This document shows positions 10,376 through 21,065 of a DNA stretch of 64,000 bases, piece after piece. Origin of the DNA: Doryteuthis pealeii. Its lineage: Eukaryota > Mollusca > Cephalopoda > Myopsida > Loliginidae. The position numbers were made by a program, and so were the translations under genes. The stretch covers positions 54,260,645 through 54,324,644 of the forward strand of contig CM042142.1 of NCBI GenBank assembly GCA_023376005.1, read 5' to 3'. How positions within the stretch are numbered: position 1 is the stretch's first letter; each line of letters begins with the position of its first letter. The notes under the pieces were generated by a model. The model ran no database searches and was not told the origin of the DNA. It saw only the letters and a program-made list of their open reading frames with translations.

Positions 10376-10843
10376 ACTCTAGCAATTATTCATCTTATTT
10401 TATTTATCTATTAATTAATTTTTTTTTTAAAGTAATTGGTAATTTGCTTGAAGCATTGTTAAGTATGTTATAAAATATTAAAATTCGAAGGCAATACAAT
10501 GCGTATAAAAAAAATAAAGACAAAAAGATGGTTTTTTTTATGTCTAATCGATTTCAAAGCTAGAGCTTCATCATCAGAGTTTATTTTCAGAAATGACGTG
10601 CTTATGTTTTTATCTGTGTGGTTATAATTTCTCTTCTTTTTCTCTTCTTAGAAGAGAAATTATAACCACACAGATAAAAACATAAGTACGTCATTTCTGA
10701 AAATAAACTCTGATGATGAAGCTCTAGCTTTGAAATCGATTAGACATAAAAAAAACATCTTTTTGTCTTTAATTTTTTTATACGCATTATATTGCCTTCG
10801 AATTTTAATATTTTATAATTTTTTTTAATTGCTAGAGTCGTAA
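10376..10843. mobile_element. Large foldback (snapback) element
   Basis: Arms of about 170 bp (10468-10636 and 10651-10818) are nearly perfect reverse complements around a short pyrimidine-rich centre. Landmarks are GCTAGAGCTTCATCATCAGAG on the left and its complement at about 10715-10740 on the right. An outer pair, ACTCTAGCAATTA near 10376 and TAATTGCTAGAGT near 10830, suggests the true ends. No coding capacity, so a MITE-like foldback is the likely identity. Confidence 0.8.
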
Positions 10844-10978
10844 TGATAGAATAGACTTGCGTCTCCATTTTCCTGATCGTAAAATAGTTTTGTTTTTATT
10901 ATTAGCTGTTGCAAACTTATTCTATATATGCAACAATGTTATTCATTCTCTTAGTCCCTTAAATTGTGGTCTGTTTTT

Positions 10979-11014
<36 letters not shown>

Positions 11015-11687
11015 CTTTGCATAACGATTGGTGTTTTATCTTGTTTTTGTTACGTAAATATGAATGTTATCTTTCCGTAAGGTAAGGGGAGATAACAGCA
11101 AACTTCATTTTCTTATCAAAACGCCCAAAGTTTGAATTATTGATCTTATTTTTTATTTTCCTTTTTTTTTGAATGTGTCATTAAAAAAGTAACATTAAAA
11201 GAGAGAGAATCCAGACCCCACAATGAGATCAAGTTATTATGGAAATACGGAATTTGGAAGGAAAGCGGTATATTTGAGTGATTATTGATTTGATCACAGA
11301 GCAGCAAATCGATTTTGCAAGATCAGAAAATATTGGTATAAATATGGATGTGTTTTATATCTCCATTTACGAATTGATTATCTAAATAGCAAAGCATTTT
11401 TACATCTCCAAAGACGGCGTCTTTCACCAGGATAATTTCCCTTCGTTTATCTTGTTACCATAGATTTTATTTTTCTTAGTTTTTTTCTTGAACTTTGCCA
11501 AGTCATAACACAAAAACCGAAGATATGCGTACGATGCTCCGAAAATAATACCTCGTCTTTTTATCCATGGAAACTACACAACGTTCGTCAATCGGCTTCG
11601 ATGACGACCATTAACTAAGCCGTAGCTTAGTCTTGTTTCATTTACAGGTTTATTCGGAAACAGGTCTGATATGCCTTGATATATAAA

Positions 11688-11728
<41 letters not shown>

Positions 11729-12465
11729 AAGTTAAAAGAAAGGAAATGAATCCGACAGTATGAGTATGAAAAGGTGGAATGAAAACAATCACACAATGCT
11801 GTTAAAGAGAAAACAATTTATAATAAATCATAGCTGATATTCATCAATATTTCGATTTTACAAAAATCATCAACAGAGCTCATTTACTGTGTGGTGTTTG
11901 GGTCGGAGATAAATGTCAAATCAGTTCAAAAACAAAAAACCTTAATTTTGCAAAAAAGAACGAAAGTTGTTACATTATTCACCAATGTGGGCATTGGCGC
12001 CATATTTTTGTCGGTCATGCCGATGTGTATACCTTTTTTGTCGGTCAAACCTTCATTGTAGCACAAATATCATATTAAACGAGGTTTATCATTCGAATTT
12101 AAGTGTAAAAGTGTTTTTAATGAGTACAATTTTTTACAGTGCTCTATGAACAAAAATGCAGAGGACAGTCACAATATTTAACCATCAAGTTGCATGACAT
12201 TAATAACATATCGTCAATAAGAATTATATTGGATATATCAAACGAAATATATATATTGATAAAATGTAAATATAATCATATATTCATACATAAAGATATT
12301 TAAATATGTACCTACACACACATATATATATATACATAGATGTGTTTATACTATATTATGAGTATATGTAAATACACCCACACAAACGTGTGTATATAAA
12401 AATATATATATATGAGTGTCTGTATTTTCTTATCCCTGTATGTTTAATGAATGAGCAGGATAATA

Positions 12466-12517
<52 letters not shown>

Positions 12518-13514
12518 CTATGTGCATCAAAGGAGGACAATTGTTGATGTTACATCAGTATCCTTACAGATTTCAGTTTTCGCAACATATCTGTTCCACC
12601 GGTAGACCTGGCATGATACTAGGCCACCCCCTTCCAGATTAGCTCGGTGTATTTTATGAATAGATCATAAATTCTTATATATTGGCCCAGGGATACGTAA
12701 CAGCCACGCAGACTTGCTCGATACTTGTATACAATAGGAGACTTGAGGGAAATACTTAACTAAAAGTTAGTAATTAAATAGCAAATCTACTACAGTCGAT
12801 TTGTTTATAGTGCTGTTAAAATGAATGATAGTTGGTGTCTCTCAATTCTTCTAACATGGTATAAACATGAATATTGAACAAATTTCGACAAAGGGGATAA
12901 CAAATAGACTTCATAGTCTAAGCAAATTCTAAGGGAAACAGTACAAAACAGGAGAGATGAATGTCCTAAGGAAAAGAGTATTTGTAAATATAAATGGATT
13001 ATTTCTGGATATAAGATGTGCTGAAGATTACAACTTGAATTTATAAACTCTTCCAAAACAGCGTTGGCTGAATTGGCCAATCAAAACGCTCAAATATGTG
13101 TTTTTGATTTACTATTTAAACGCGTTGATAAATTGTCACACAATTGCTCGCCGAATGTACAGATGACCTGACGAGGATTATACAATTCTCTAAACACGGA
13201 CCAACTGACGAGTATTATACAATTCTTTACACTGATCAGCTGACAAGGATTAAAACTGATACTACATCTCTCTACTTCAAGAAATGATGAGACTTTATGT
13301 TACAAGGGATGTCCACTGTAAAATTGCTTTCATCTACAGCCCCAAAATGGCTGCACGAATCGTAATAGTCTTGAGGTTACTAAATGGAGAATAAATGTTG
13401 TCACTTTGTAGAAAAAGCAACGCATAACAAATACACGAACAAAAGACGCGATTGGCGCGTGGTATTATCTATTAGGGTCCCATCTGTGTGTTAAAACAGA
13501 TTTAAAAAAGAAGT
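10844..13514. other. Mostly unannotated; microsatellites and one foldback relative
   Basis: (AT)n tracts lie at about 10983-11011, 11690-11721 and 12470-12500, the last passing into (TG)n. At about 11745-11825, AATCCGACAGTATGAGTATG and ACACAATGCTGTTAAAGAG match the foldback at 18507. Several short open frames, the longest 91 codons at 12805-13080 on minus, have no recognisable domain. Confidence 0.5.
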
Positions 13515-13592
13515 TTGTTTATTGATTTTAACGGCATATCAACCCGTTTTAGGTTATGTTAATGCCTAACGGTTAGGAAGTAATACATATCA
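13515..13592 (-). repeat. 3' tail hairpin of LINE-I
   Basis: On the minus strand: GGCATTAACATAACC, a short loop, GGGTTGATATGCCG, then TTAAAATCAATAAACAAAC. The two halves pair as a stem-loop. The same hairpin and A/C-rich tail end every SINE-V copy and form the 85-bp satellite at 38221. Its position about 95 bp past the LINE-I stop fits a 3' UTR end. Confidence 0.65.
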
Positions 13593-13683
13593 TGTATTTA
13601 TATTTATACTTTTTAGTAATTGGTTTTAATAATGTGTTAGTATTATTGGGGATTATGTTGTATGGTGTTGATTAAGTTCATGT

Positions 13684-13932
13684 CTATATTCTATGGTATA
13701 ATTTTATTTCCCTCAAAAAAGAAAGAATATCCTCCATGTTGAAATTTTCAAACAGATCTTTCATATTGTTTGCTTTAAAATAACGGTTTCTGAGGTGAGC
13801 AAAAAATCTGCATTCCATGAATAAGTGTTTAACTGTCAAAGGTGTTTGACGTGTTCCACATTGTGGTTGTTTTTCTTGTTTGAGTATATAGGAGTGCGTT
13901 AGTCTTGTATGACCAATGCGTAATCGGGACAC
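13684..13932 (-). pseudogene. LINE-I: C-terminal fragment of a non-LTR retrotransposon ORF2
   Basis: About 83 codons. The start LRIGHTRLTHSYIL, followed by CGTRQTPLTVKHLFMEC, matches the region after RNase H in I-group LINE polyproteins, where a Cys...His...Cys cluster follows an LRxGH motif. The upstream protein is missing, cut off by a SINE-V tail at 13942 in opposite orientation. A longer open frame up to 14133 merely reads through SINE sequence. It is a 5'-truncated relic; assignment to the I group rather than to a related RNase H-bearing clade is inference. Confidence 0.7.
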
Positions 13933-13941
13933 AATGAAAAA

Positions 13942-14057
13942 AAAAGAAATACCTAACAAGAATGAATAAAACAAATCTTCTTTGGCATAAAATAACCCAA
14001 GGGTTGACATACCGTTAAATCCAACAGACCAACCAACCGTAAAATCCAAATAAAATT
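13942..14057 (+). mobile_element. SINE-V 3' tail fragment
   Basis: Contains AAGAATGAATAAAACAAAT, GGCATAAAATAACCC, the partner GGGTTGACATACCG, and an AAC-rich tail, i.e. the last ~115 bp of SINE-V. The following full-length SINE-V inserted into this tail. Confidence 0.75.
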
Positions 14058-14653
14058 CCGCCCTGTCGGCTGGGGCGTTAGAATGCCCCGACTTCACCTC
14101 TGCAGAGGGGTAAGAATCCCCCAATGGGGCCACATGTTGGCCGTGGGTGGCGACCCGTGATGCTTAAGGATAGAGCCCAGGTGGATGAGCGGTTTATGAC
14201 TTGCAATACTCCACTTTGGCCCTATCTTGGGCTAGACGGGCGGTCGGAGAAGCCCCCTCTGATTAATCGGCGGGTCACGTCAAGCCCTGGCACCTATATG
14301 ATTTTCCCAACCTTATTGCCCTTATGGCAAGCCCCAACCTCTTTTTATCATATGGGTGCTAGAAGGTGGTGACTGAGGGTCTACATGTCCTAGGAATGAC
14401 GTTAAACTCTATCTGATGGTGAGGTTCCAGTTTTGGAGGTTTGGGGAATATGGAGCACCCCTTCATCACCATTGCTCCCTGGTCCACTCTGACCCGGAGT
14501 GGTAGTACCTGTTAGGGTCCCATCTATGGGTTAAACAGAAAAATGTATTTATAAAAAAATTGTATTATCCATTAAGAATTGATTTATTTCAAAGCTTTAT
14601 CGGCATTAAATGACCCACTGAGGTTGATATGCCGTAAAAACCAAACAAACAAA
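14058..14653 (+). mobile_element. SINE-V, full length with 12-bp target duplication
   Basis: Starts CCGCCCTGTCGGCTGGGGC and ends with hairpin GGCATTAAATGACCC / GAGGTTGATATGCCG and a CAAACAAACAAA tail. It is flanked by CCAAATAAAATT at 14046-14057 and 14654-14665, a perfect 12-bp duplication, although it overlaps the A/C-rich tail of the older copy. No clear A/B boxes are seen, so whether the head is tRNA-derived is open. It carries no reverse transcriptase; the shared tail implies LINE-encoded mobilisation. Confidence 0.85.
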
Positions 14654-14671
14654 CCAAATAAAATTGAAATA

Positions 14672-15305
14672 AAAACCAGTTTCTTAACTCGGTCATTCAA
14701 ATTCGAGACAAACATTTCTCTGCGATCGCCCCATCCCCCTTTACCCGCTCTTGCTGACCGCCTCTCGTCAAGTGCAAAATTCTAAAACGCAAAGGCTTCT
14801 TAATACCAATGACAATTTTGATTAAAATCAACAGATATCTAATCCTAAACGAAATTGAAAGAAAGATGGCGGTCTAAAAGTCTGGATGCACACGACAGAC
14901 GCTGTCCTGACTATCCTCTTCTTGTAAACGACCGATCCTTTTGACGAAGCGCATCAGTCGCTAGTTTTGATTTTGTTTTGGGTATTTTTTTCACCCCCTC
15001 TCTCTTTTACTCTCTCTCTCTCTCTCTCCCTCTCACTCCCCCTCTCTCTCCTCCCTCTATATCTCTCTCCCTCTCTCCACACACACACACAACTAATGTG
15101 TCTCTCATAAGTCGGCTGCACTCTCTGACATGTGATTCTAATGGATGACCAAGGCAAGTTATTGAAACAATACTGGAATCTTCAAATGTCGTTTATAACC
15201 GGGAGGGGGGGTATTCGATCTGTAGTAACTCTAACCATGTGCCATTCGATACATTGGATAAAGTTCGATAGGATTCAAAGAAAGAAAGAAAGAAAGAAAG
15301 TTAAG
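14672..15305. other. Unannotated with CT-rich stretch
   Basis: A CT-rich block runs from about 15000 to 15080 and (GAAA)n lies at about 15280-15300. The 67-codon minus open frame there is a repeat translation. Confidence 0.55.
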
Positions 15306-16066
15306 ATAAAGTTGGTTTTATGGCATGTCATAAAGATTTTATGGCATGTCAACCCTTCTTGGGTAATTTCATGTCAAAAACGTTTTGTTTTATTCTATTC
15401 ATTCTTGACAGGTACTCAATTAGTTTAAATCTCAATTTTTTCTTTAAACACATTTTTAATACTCATTTTGTTCCATTTAACCCATACATGGCCAGAGTGG
15501 ACATGGGAGTAATGGTGATCAAGAGGTACTCCACATTCCCCAGAGATCCAGAATTGGAAATTTCACCATCAGATAACGTCAAACCCAGAACAATAAAACC
15601 CTCAACCACCACTTTCTATATAATGTGCTAGGGCTTGTCGTGGATCTGGGAGTAATGGCGATGAAGGGGTACTCAACATTCCCCAGAGATCCAATATTGG
15701 AACCTCACAACTAGATGCAGTTTAAAGTCATACCAAGGACTAGTACCCTCAAACACCGCCTTCTAGCACATAGATGATAAGAAGAGTTGGGTGTTTGTTT
15801 TAAGATTAATAGGGTGGGGACAATCATATAAGTGCTAGGGCTTGACGTGACGAGCCGACTGATCGGAAGGGGCCTCTCCGACTGACAATCGAGCCTAATA
15901 AGGGCCAAAGTATTGTTTCATGTCATGGACTACTCACCCACTAAGATTCCGTTCTTAAGTATCACGGGCCACCACCGACGGCCAACAGGTGGCCCCATTG
16001 GGGGGTCTTACTCTTCTTCAGAGGTGCAGTCGGTGTATTCTAAAGCCCCAGCCGACAGGGCAGTTG
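15306..16066 (-). mobile_element. SINE-V, two overlapping copies in one orientation
   Basis: The minus strand reads from GCCCTGTCGGCTGGGGC (about 16066) to the hairpin tail GGGTTGACATGCCAT near 15345. The middle section occurs twice: GGGAGTAATGGTGAT at about 15509 and GGGAGTAATGGCGAT at about 15649, each followed by CCCCAGAGATCCA. The unit is therefore about 150 bp longer than a normal SINE-V, from internal duplication or one copy joined to another. The tail also shows a partial GGCATGTC duplication. Confidence 0.8.
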
Positions 16067-16225
16067 AGGTGAAGAAGGAAAGATGGAGAGATTTGGGGTT
16101 AGAAGAGAAAACCCAAACTTTCTTTTTTATCCGAAAATCTTTCAAAAAAAGAAAAAGTTGCGACAATGAAAGAAAGAGTTGGTGGGAAAAAAGAAATGGG
16201 ATAAAGAAAGTTTACTTTATTATTA

Positions 16226-16850
16226 TTATGAGTTTTTCACACCTGCTGTAGCTGATGGTTCACTGGAGGCTGAGGGACAGCAAGTCTCCTCAGGTTTCTT
16301 GGGCTTTTCTGAGTATTCTAGCCGACCCCAACAGTGTTGTAGTTTGGATGGTTTGAATTCTTCTTCTGATTTCCAGTTCACACAAATTCTTTTCCAGAAC
16401 TTTAGGGATCGTTCCAAGGGCACCAATTACAATTGGTGCGACCTTCACCTTCATGTTCCACAGTTTCCCCAGTTCTCTGGCAAGGTCTAAGTATTTGTCT
16501 ATCTTTTCGCTTTCTTTCGTTTTCACTTAGTGGTCTGCCGGGACGGCAAAACCCACGAGATAACAGGTTCTCTTTTTCTTGTAAATCAATACTAGGTTCG
16601 ATCTCCTTGCCGGGATTAGGTGATCCATCTGTACCTTGAAGTCCCAGAGAATTTTATGCGTCTCGTTGTCTAGGATAGGTTTAGGTTGGTGCATATACCA
16701 TTTGCTTGTATGGTGATAATTGAATTTCTTGCACAATTCCCAGTGGATTACCTTTCCCAGAGAGTCGTGCCTAGTCTTGTACTCTCTTTGTGCTAGCTTG
16801 CTGTATTCCCTTATTATATAATCGACCGTTTTGTCTCTATCTCCACACAT
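16226..16850 (-). pseudogene. LINE-C: non-LTR retrotransposon C-terminal domain, one in-frame stop
   Basis: The N-terminal part (16850-16527) begins MCGDRDKTVDYIIREYSKLA and includes WELCKKFNYHHTSKWYMH and KVQMDHLIPARRSNLVLIY. It stops at a TAA (16527-16529) just after FAVPADH, and the same frame continues KTKESEKIDKYLDLARELGK, then VIGALGTIPKVLEKNL and IQTIQTTTLLGSARIL. This layout is a widespread C-terminal domain of metazoan LINE reverse-transcriptase proteins, and the stop replaces a normally coding residue. The reverse-transcriptase core is absent upstream. Confidence 0.75.
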
Positions 16851-16935
16851 TCTGCACTTGCTATTCTGCTGCGTCTTATCTATTTTTGCCTTTACATAGT
16901 TTTATTATTATTATTATATTATTATTATTATATTA

Positions 16936-17575
16936 CTAGCAAATATATGCACCCTCCGGGTGCTAGTATTTAAGTTTTAATATAATAAAATATATTAAAT
17001 TAGAAAGGCTGATGAAACTGAATAAGAATGCAGATAAAAAGATTTTGAACAGAGGGGGTATGATTGAAAAATAGAACAACTTTGAAACTAACTCTTCCAT
17101 CATTTTACATTACTCCCTTCTGTCTTTGTTAAATTTTCCTAATTTAACTGTTTAGTTAAGAAAGAAAGTAAAAAATAATATTACAGTTATTTCTTCTTGT
17201 TAATGGATTTCTTTTAAGATTTATCCACGAGATTTTTGCTCATATTCAATAAGATAAAACCAAACAATTAGAAATCAATAATACTAAGCATATATTTATT
17301 AAAATCAAATTTTTAATATCAAAATGCAAATTAGCCTTACCATTCACACTGTAAACCGCTATTTTGTTGTATATATAAATACAATTGCATGTTATTAGTA
17401 TGTAGATATGGTTAACAGTCTTAATGATGTAAAACAATTTTTATTAATAATTGGGTTTTAAATAAAAAATAAAATCATGGAGAATGTGATGTAAATAACA
17501 AAGGGAATTGTGATTTGTATAGTAATATAGTTTCGGTTACAGACAGAAAAACTCACAATCTCCATTATAATAAGA
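16936..17575 (-). mobile_element. Heli-A copy 4
   Basis: On the minus strand it begins TCTTATTATAATGG after A (17575) and ends with the GC hairpin and CTAG (16939-16936) followed by T. One hairpin base has changed, GCACCC becoming AGCACC. It is inserted next to (ATT)n at 16900-16935. Non-coding. Confidence 0.88.
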
Positions 17576-17829
17576 TTTAGCTTGGTGTTATTTTCCAAAC
17601 TTTGCTAAGCCTGACCCAGGCCTTAAATGGTTTACAATACCTAGTGTTACTAAGTGGTCACTGCGCATGCTCATGGCTGCTTAACTTCGATAATCTAGCG
17701 GGAAGTGGTTATTGGCCATAAGTCTCAACAACCGGTGTCGTTGTTCGTAACTCAATATCAGACATTAAGATACAATCAGCACTTTAAATAATTACTGATA
17801 TTTGGAAAATGCCAATGTCATATGAAATG
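17576..17829. other. Unannotated sequence
   Basis: Mixed sequence with GGTTTACAATACCTAG and nearby higher-GC stretches. No repeat partner or coding frame recognised. Confidence 0.45.
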
Positions 17830-18010
17830 CTTAGAACATAGAATTTCTTAGGTATGGTGCCCAGTGCTCCCAAGACGATAGGAACTACCTTGGTGTTGAT
17901 ACTCTTATATTTATGGTAGTCCAGGCTTTAAGTCAGTATAATTTTTCAATTTCCTTCGCTGTCACTCGGTCTGAGACAGTAACATCAATGATAATACTCT
18001 CTCTTGGAAA
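17830..18010 (-). pseudogene. LINE-C fragment 2 (diverged)
   Basis: Minus-strand translation gives DVTVSDRVTAKEIEKLY, a stop, KAWTTINIRVST, then after a frame change VVPIVLGALGTIPKKF. The order (charged helix with KE-EK, then VxPIVxGALGTxPK) matches the end of the LINE-C domain at 16290-16526, but in a different subfamily. It has at least one stop and one frameshift and is a short relic. Confidence 0.55.
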
Positions 18011-18506
18011 GAGTCTGTGGAAATTGAAAGATTTTAATAATGGAAAAAAAACAGAATAAGGAAACGTGGGAGTGATACGTGTGAATAAATGGCATTGGTT
18101 TCTGATTGGATGGAAGAAGGGAGTGAGAGTAAGAGAGTTAGTGAGAAAGTTGAGTCTTCACAATATTTGAAGGAGAATTGTCTGGTTGTTTGAAGGGGAC
18201 AGGCGCAAGATGCGGTCTGTTCTCCGAGGCCATTTCTCGGTGATTAACTTAGAACTGGAAAATAAAGAGCGACGAAAGAAATATCGTCTTGTGTTCGTTA
18301 ATTAAAAAGTAAGCAACGAAACATGGCGAGACATCCCCAAGAAACAAGCGGTTCCAGACCGAAGAACAGATAATATCAGTCCAACAACAGACCAAGCAGA
18401 TCCAGGATAGCAGAGACCCCCAATCCAGCTGCACATATAAGTAAAACAAGTAGATAAGTATTCTAATGATATATATATATATTATTATATATATTATATA
18501 TATAAG
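18011..18506. other. Unannotated sequence with (AT)n at the end
   Basis: No supported gene. AT-rich imperfect repeats lie at about 18468-18504. Confidence 0.5.
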
Positions 18507-18648
18507 TTAAAGAGTGGAATGAATCCGACAGTATGAGAATGAACAAGATGGAATGAAAACTCCACACAATGCTATATCAGCTATGATTATGTTATAAATT
18601 GTTTTCTCTTTAACAGCATTGTGTGGTGTTTCATTCCATCTTGTTCAT

Positions 18649-18655
<7 letters not shown>
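18507..18655. mobile_element. Foldback element with ~41-bp arms
   Basis: The left arm (18533-18573, GAGAATGAACAAGATGGAATG and on to CACACAATGCT) pairs with the right arm (18613-18653). The outer sequence AATCCGACAGTATGAG recurs at 11745 and, altered, near 44196, 47385 and 57860, so this is one of a dispersed family. (AT)n flanks it on both sides. Confidence 0.7.
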
Positions 18656-18680
<25 letters not shown>

Positions 18681-18681
<1 letters not shown>

Positions 18682-19672
18682 CTCTCCTTAAAGTGGGCCC
18701 TAAAGACATTAAAGCAATGGTACAGTCACCAGACGGTCATACAGACCTCTTAGACATAGCAGCTGGAGTCCTACAAGGAGATACCCTAGAACCGTATATA
18801 TTCATAATATACCCAGACTTTGTACTTCGAACATCATTAGATCCAGTAAGAGAAAAAGGCCTCACTCTAAAAAAAAAAAAAGTCAAGAAGCAGGCGATAT
18901 CCCGCGCAGACTATTACAGACTACGCAGATGATCTGGCGCTTCTTGGAAATGCACAGGCCGAATCCGTGCCGCATAGCCTAGAGAAGGCAGTACGAAACA
19001 TTGGTCTATATATGAACTCCGATAAAACAGTTTATGTGCTTTAAAAAGAAAGGTGATATCTCCACGCTCGACGCTAAACTTCTAAAGCCAGTAGAACAAT
19101 TCGCCTACCTAGGTAGTAATATCTCATCCACAGAAAGCGATGTTAATGCACGCATATGGAAGGCATGATCACTATAAACAGATTATCAGTTATATGGAAG
19201 TCGGACCTTGCCGACAAGTTGAAAGCGACAATTCTTCTAGGCCGTAGTGGTATCAGTGCTGCTGTATGGCTGTACCACTTGGATCTAGACGAGGCGCCTG
19301 GAAAATAGGCTGGATGGGAGCTGCACAAGGATGCTGCGTGCGATCTTGAACAAATTCGTGGAAGCAGCATCCCACAAGAAAGCAACTATACGACCACCTG
19401 CCCCCGGTCACACAAACCATCTAAGCAAGACGAACAAGACATGCCGAACACTGCTGGAGAAGTAAGGATGAACTAATAAGCGACGTCCTTCTGTGGAAAC
19501 CAGCACATGGACATGCCAGTGTGGGTCGTTCAGCAAATACCTACATAGACCAACTCTGTACGGATACTGCATGCTGTGCGGAGGACCTTCAATGAATGAT
19601 AGGGATTGTTGGCGAGAGATTGTCATGGATATCCACGCTGCTGGCGCGCGACATGATGATGATGATGAACTG
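18681..19672 (+). pseudogene. LINE-R: RTE-like reverse transcriptase, 5'-truncated and decayed
   Basis: The plus strand shows reverse-transcriptase motifs GVLQGDTLEPYIF (about 18765-18805) and, in another frame, TDYADDLALLGN with the catalytic YADD at 18922-18933. A conserved C-terminal region follows: TRRLENRLDGSCTRMLRAI (about 19280-19340) and MNDRDCWREIVMDIHAAGA (about 19590-19650). The copy ends in (GAT)n, typical of RTE-type elements. An A-run at about 18870, other frameshifts and stops disrupt it; the endonuclease half is missing. The RTE assignment is from family knowledge and not certain. Confidence 0.75.
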
Positions 19673-20355
19673 CACTCAGCAATGTTACATTCCTACTTTT
19701 TTCTGTTGTTTTTTTCTTGGCTTTTAATCTGTCCTTCCTCCTTCTCCTCTTCTTTCCTCTGACTGCTGATATTATTCAAGAGTCCACCCCTACGTTAACA
19801 TGTGGACGGCAAAATAAAGAAGTGGGCGAGGGAATGGTTTTGCAAGTAACTCCTGTCTCGATCGAAGTTGATATTATGCTTCTCTCTTCTTTTTCCTCGC
19901 TTGTTAAAACAAAAAAAATAAATGTGCAGCGGGGAGAAAGCCCGTTTAATCTGTGAACCGTAACGTCCCATGGGCATTCATATCGAAATTTATTGCAAAG
20001 ACGAGAGAGAGGGAGGGGGGCTTTACCTTTCAGCTCTTCGTGTTAATTGTATTTTTATTCTTTCTGTGTACATTCAGTTCAGGGCAGTAAAGATTCGTGT
20101 GCGCACGTGTGTGTATATATTATCTCCTAAATTACGTCTTGTGTTCTCAATTTTACTAACACCATGAGTCTATTAACCCCTTTGATATCAACACTTTGCC
20201 AGCCCCCAAACGCAGGTACTCTCCTTTCTCGAAATGTTCATTATTACACACCATTTGCGTTGCCCTCCTGCCTATGTCTGCAATCGGTTACTTTTTTTGT
20301 ATACGTAAGGAGTGTTAACATACAGCGTGATTGAATAGTAACTTCCTATTTTAAA
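19673..20355. other. Unannotated sequence
   Basis: Unique-looking sequence with several 60-79 codon open frames that overlap on both strands and show no known motif. Confidence 0.45.
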
Positions 20356-20360
20356 CTTTC

Positions 20361-20632
20361 CGGGGTTTCTGTGGCTTCGGTCCTGGACCGTTGAAGTAAT
20401 TAACAGCGTTGTCCCAGGGGGGCATCCCCCAGGCAACACATTCCCCTTGATTTAAAGGGGCAGGTCTGTGTTTATTGTCCAGTACCTTAGACGCCCCTTG
20501 AAGGAGAATGCCGACGGGATCAACGCATTTTTGCACCTTCCACTCATGATTCGGCTCGTGAGTGGTCCCACATTAATAGGGCCTTGTGCCTGACCCGCAC
20601 GCGAGGGGTGCGCGATAAATACTACTATTTAT
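20361..20632 (+). repeat. R270 repeat, copy 1
   Basis: About 270 bp sharing landmarks with 48871-49141: GTGGCTTCGG, CCCAGG, the GGCATCCCCC / GGCAACAC pair, GATTTAAAGGGGCA, GTGGTCCCAC, TTAATAGGGCCTTGTGCC and a terminal GGTGCGCGATAAATAC. It is GC-richer than its surroundings and has several short internal palindromes. Unclassified; a SINE-like family is plausible. Confidence 0.65.
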
Positions 20633-20686
20633 ATATTTATCGGGCCAGTTGTCAATACTTGGGAGAATATGGAAGACTTGATTTGA

Positions 20687-20876
20687 TTATTTCCTATAAG
20701 TCTAACATGATCAAAGGGGAACCACTCTTGACTGATAAATTATTTATTTTATTTTCCCATTAAACTAACCCTAACTCTAACCCCGTCTTCTTTTTTCCTA
20801 GTAGATCAATAATAAATAAATAATTTATCAGTCAAGAGTGGTTCCCCTTTGATCATGTTAGACTTATAGGAAATAA
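20687..20876. repeat. Hairpin with ~64-bp arms and telomere-like loop
   Basis: The left arm (20687-20750) and right arm (20812-20876) appear to be perfect reverse complements, e.g. GATCAAAGGGGAACCACTC against GAGTGGTTCCCCTTTGATC. The ~60-base loop contains AACCCTAACTCTAACCCC, resembling degenerate CCCTAA telomere repeats. Absence of divergence between arms implies youth or ongoing homogenisation. Confidence 0.85.
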
Positions 20877-20906
20877 CCCTTGATTTTATGCAAGATGGTG
20901 CTCCTC

Positions 20907-21003
20907 CACATTTAACCCATTGCTGGGTCGATAAGGGGATTCATACTGAAACTCAAACTCGCTTACTACGATGCTGCACTCCAGTACGCAAATTATTTCT
21001 ATG
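20907..21003 (-). mobile_element. SINE-3 fragment
   Basis: The minus strand gives GCGTACTGGAGTGCAGCATCG and AAGCGAGTTTGAGTTTCAG, matching the head-to-body region of the element at 40775-40965. The A-box end is missing. Confidence 0.5.
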
Positions 21004-21065
21004 AATGATAATTACTTGAAGCCCTAATTGTTTGCAAATGATTCTATTTATCAAATAGGTTTTTT

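Noticed and set aside
13684..14133. 149-codon minus open frame as one protein
   Set aside because: Only the C-terminal ~83 codons are LINE-like; the N-terminal part is the reverse strand of SINE-V sequence.
20760..20800. Chromosome end
   Set aside because: Only a short degenerate telomere-like stretch inside a hairpin loop, with ordinary DNA on both sides.
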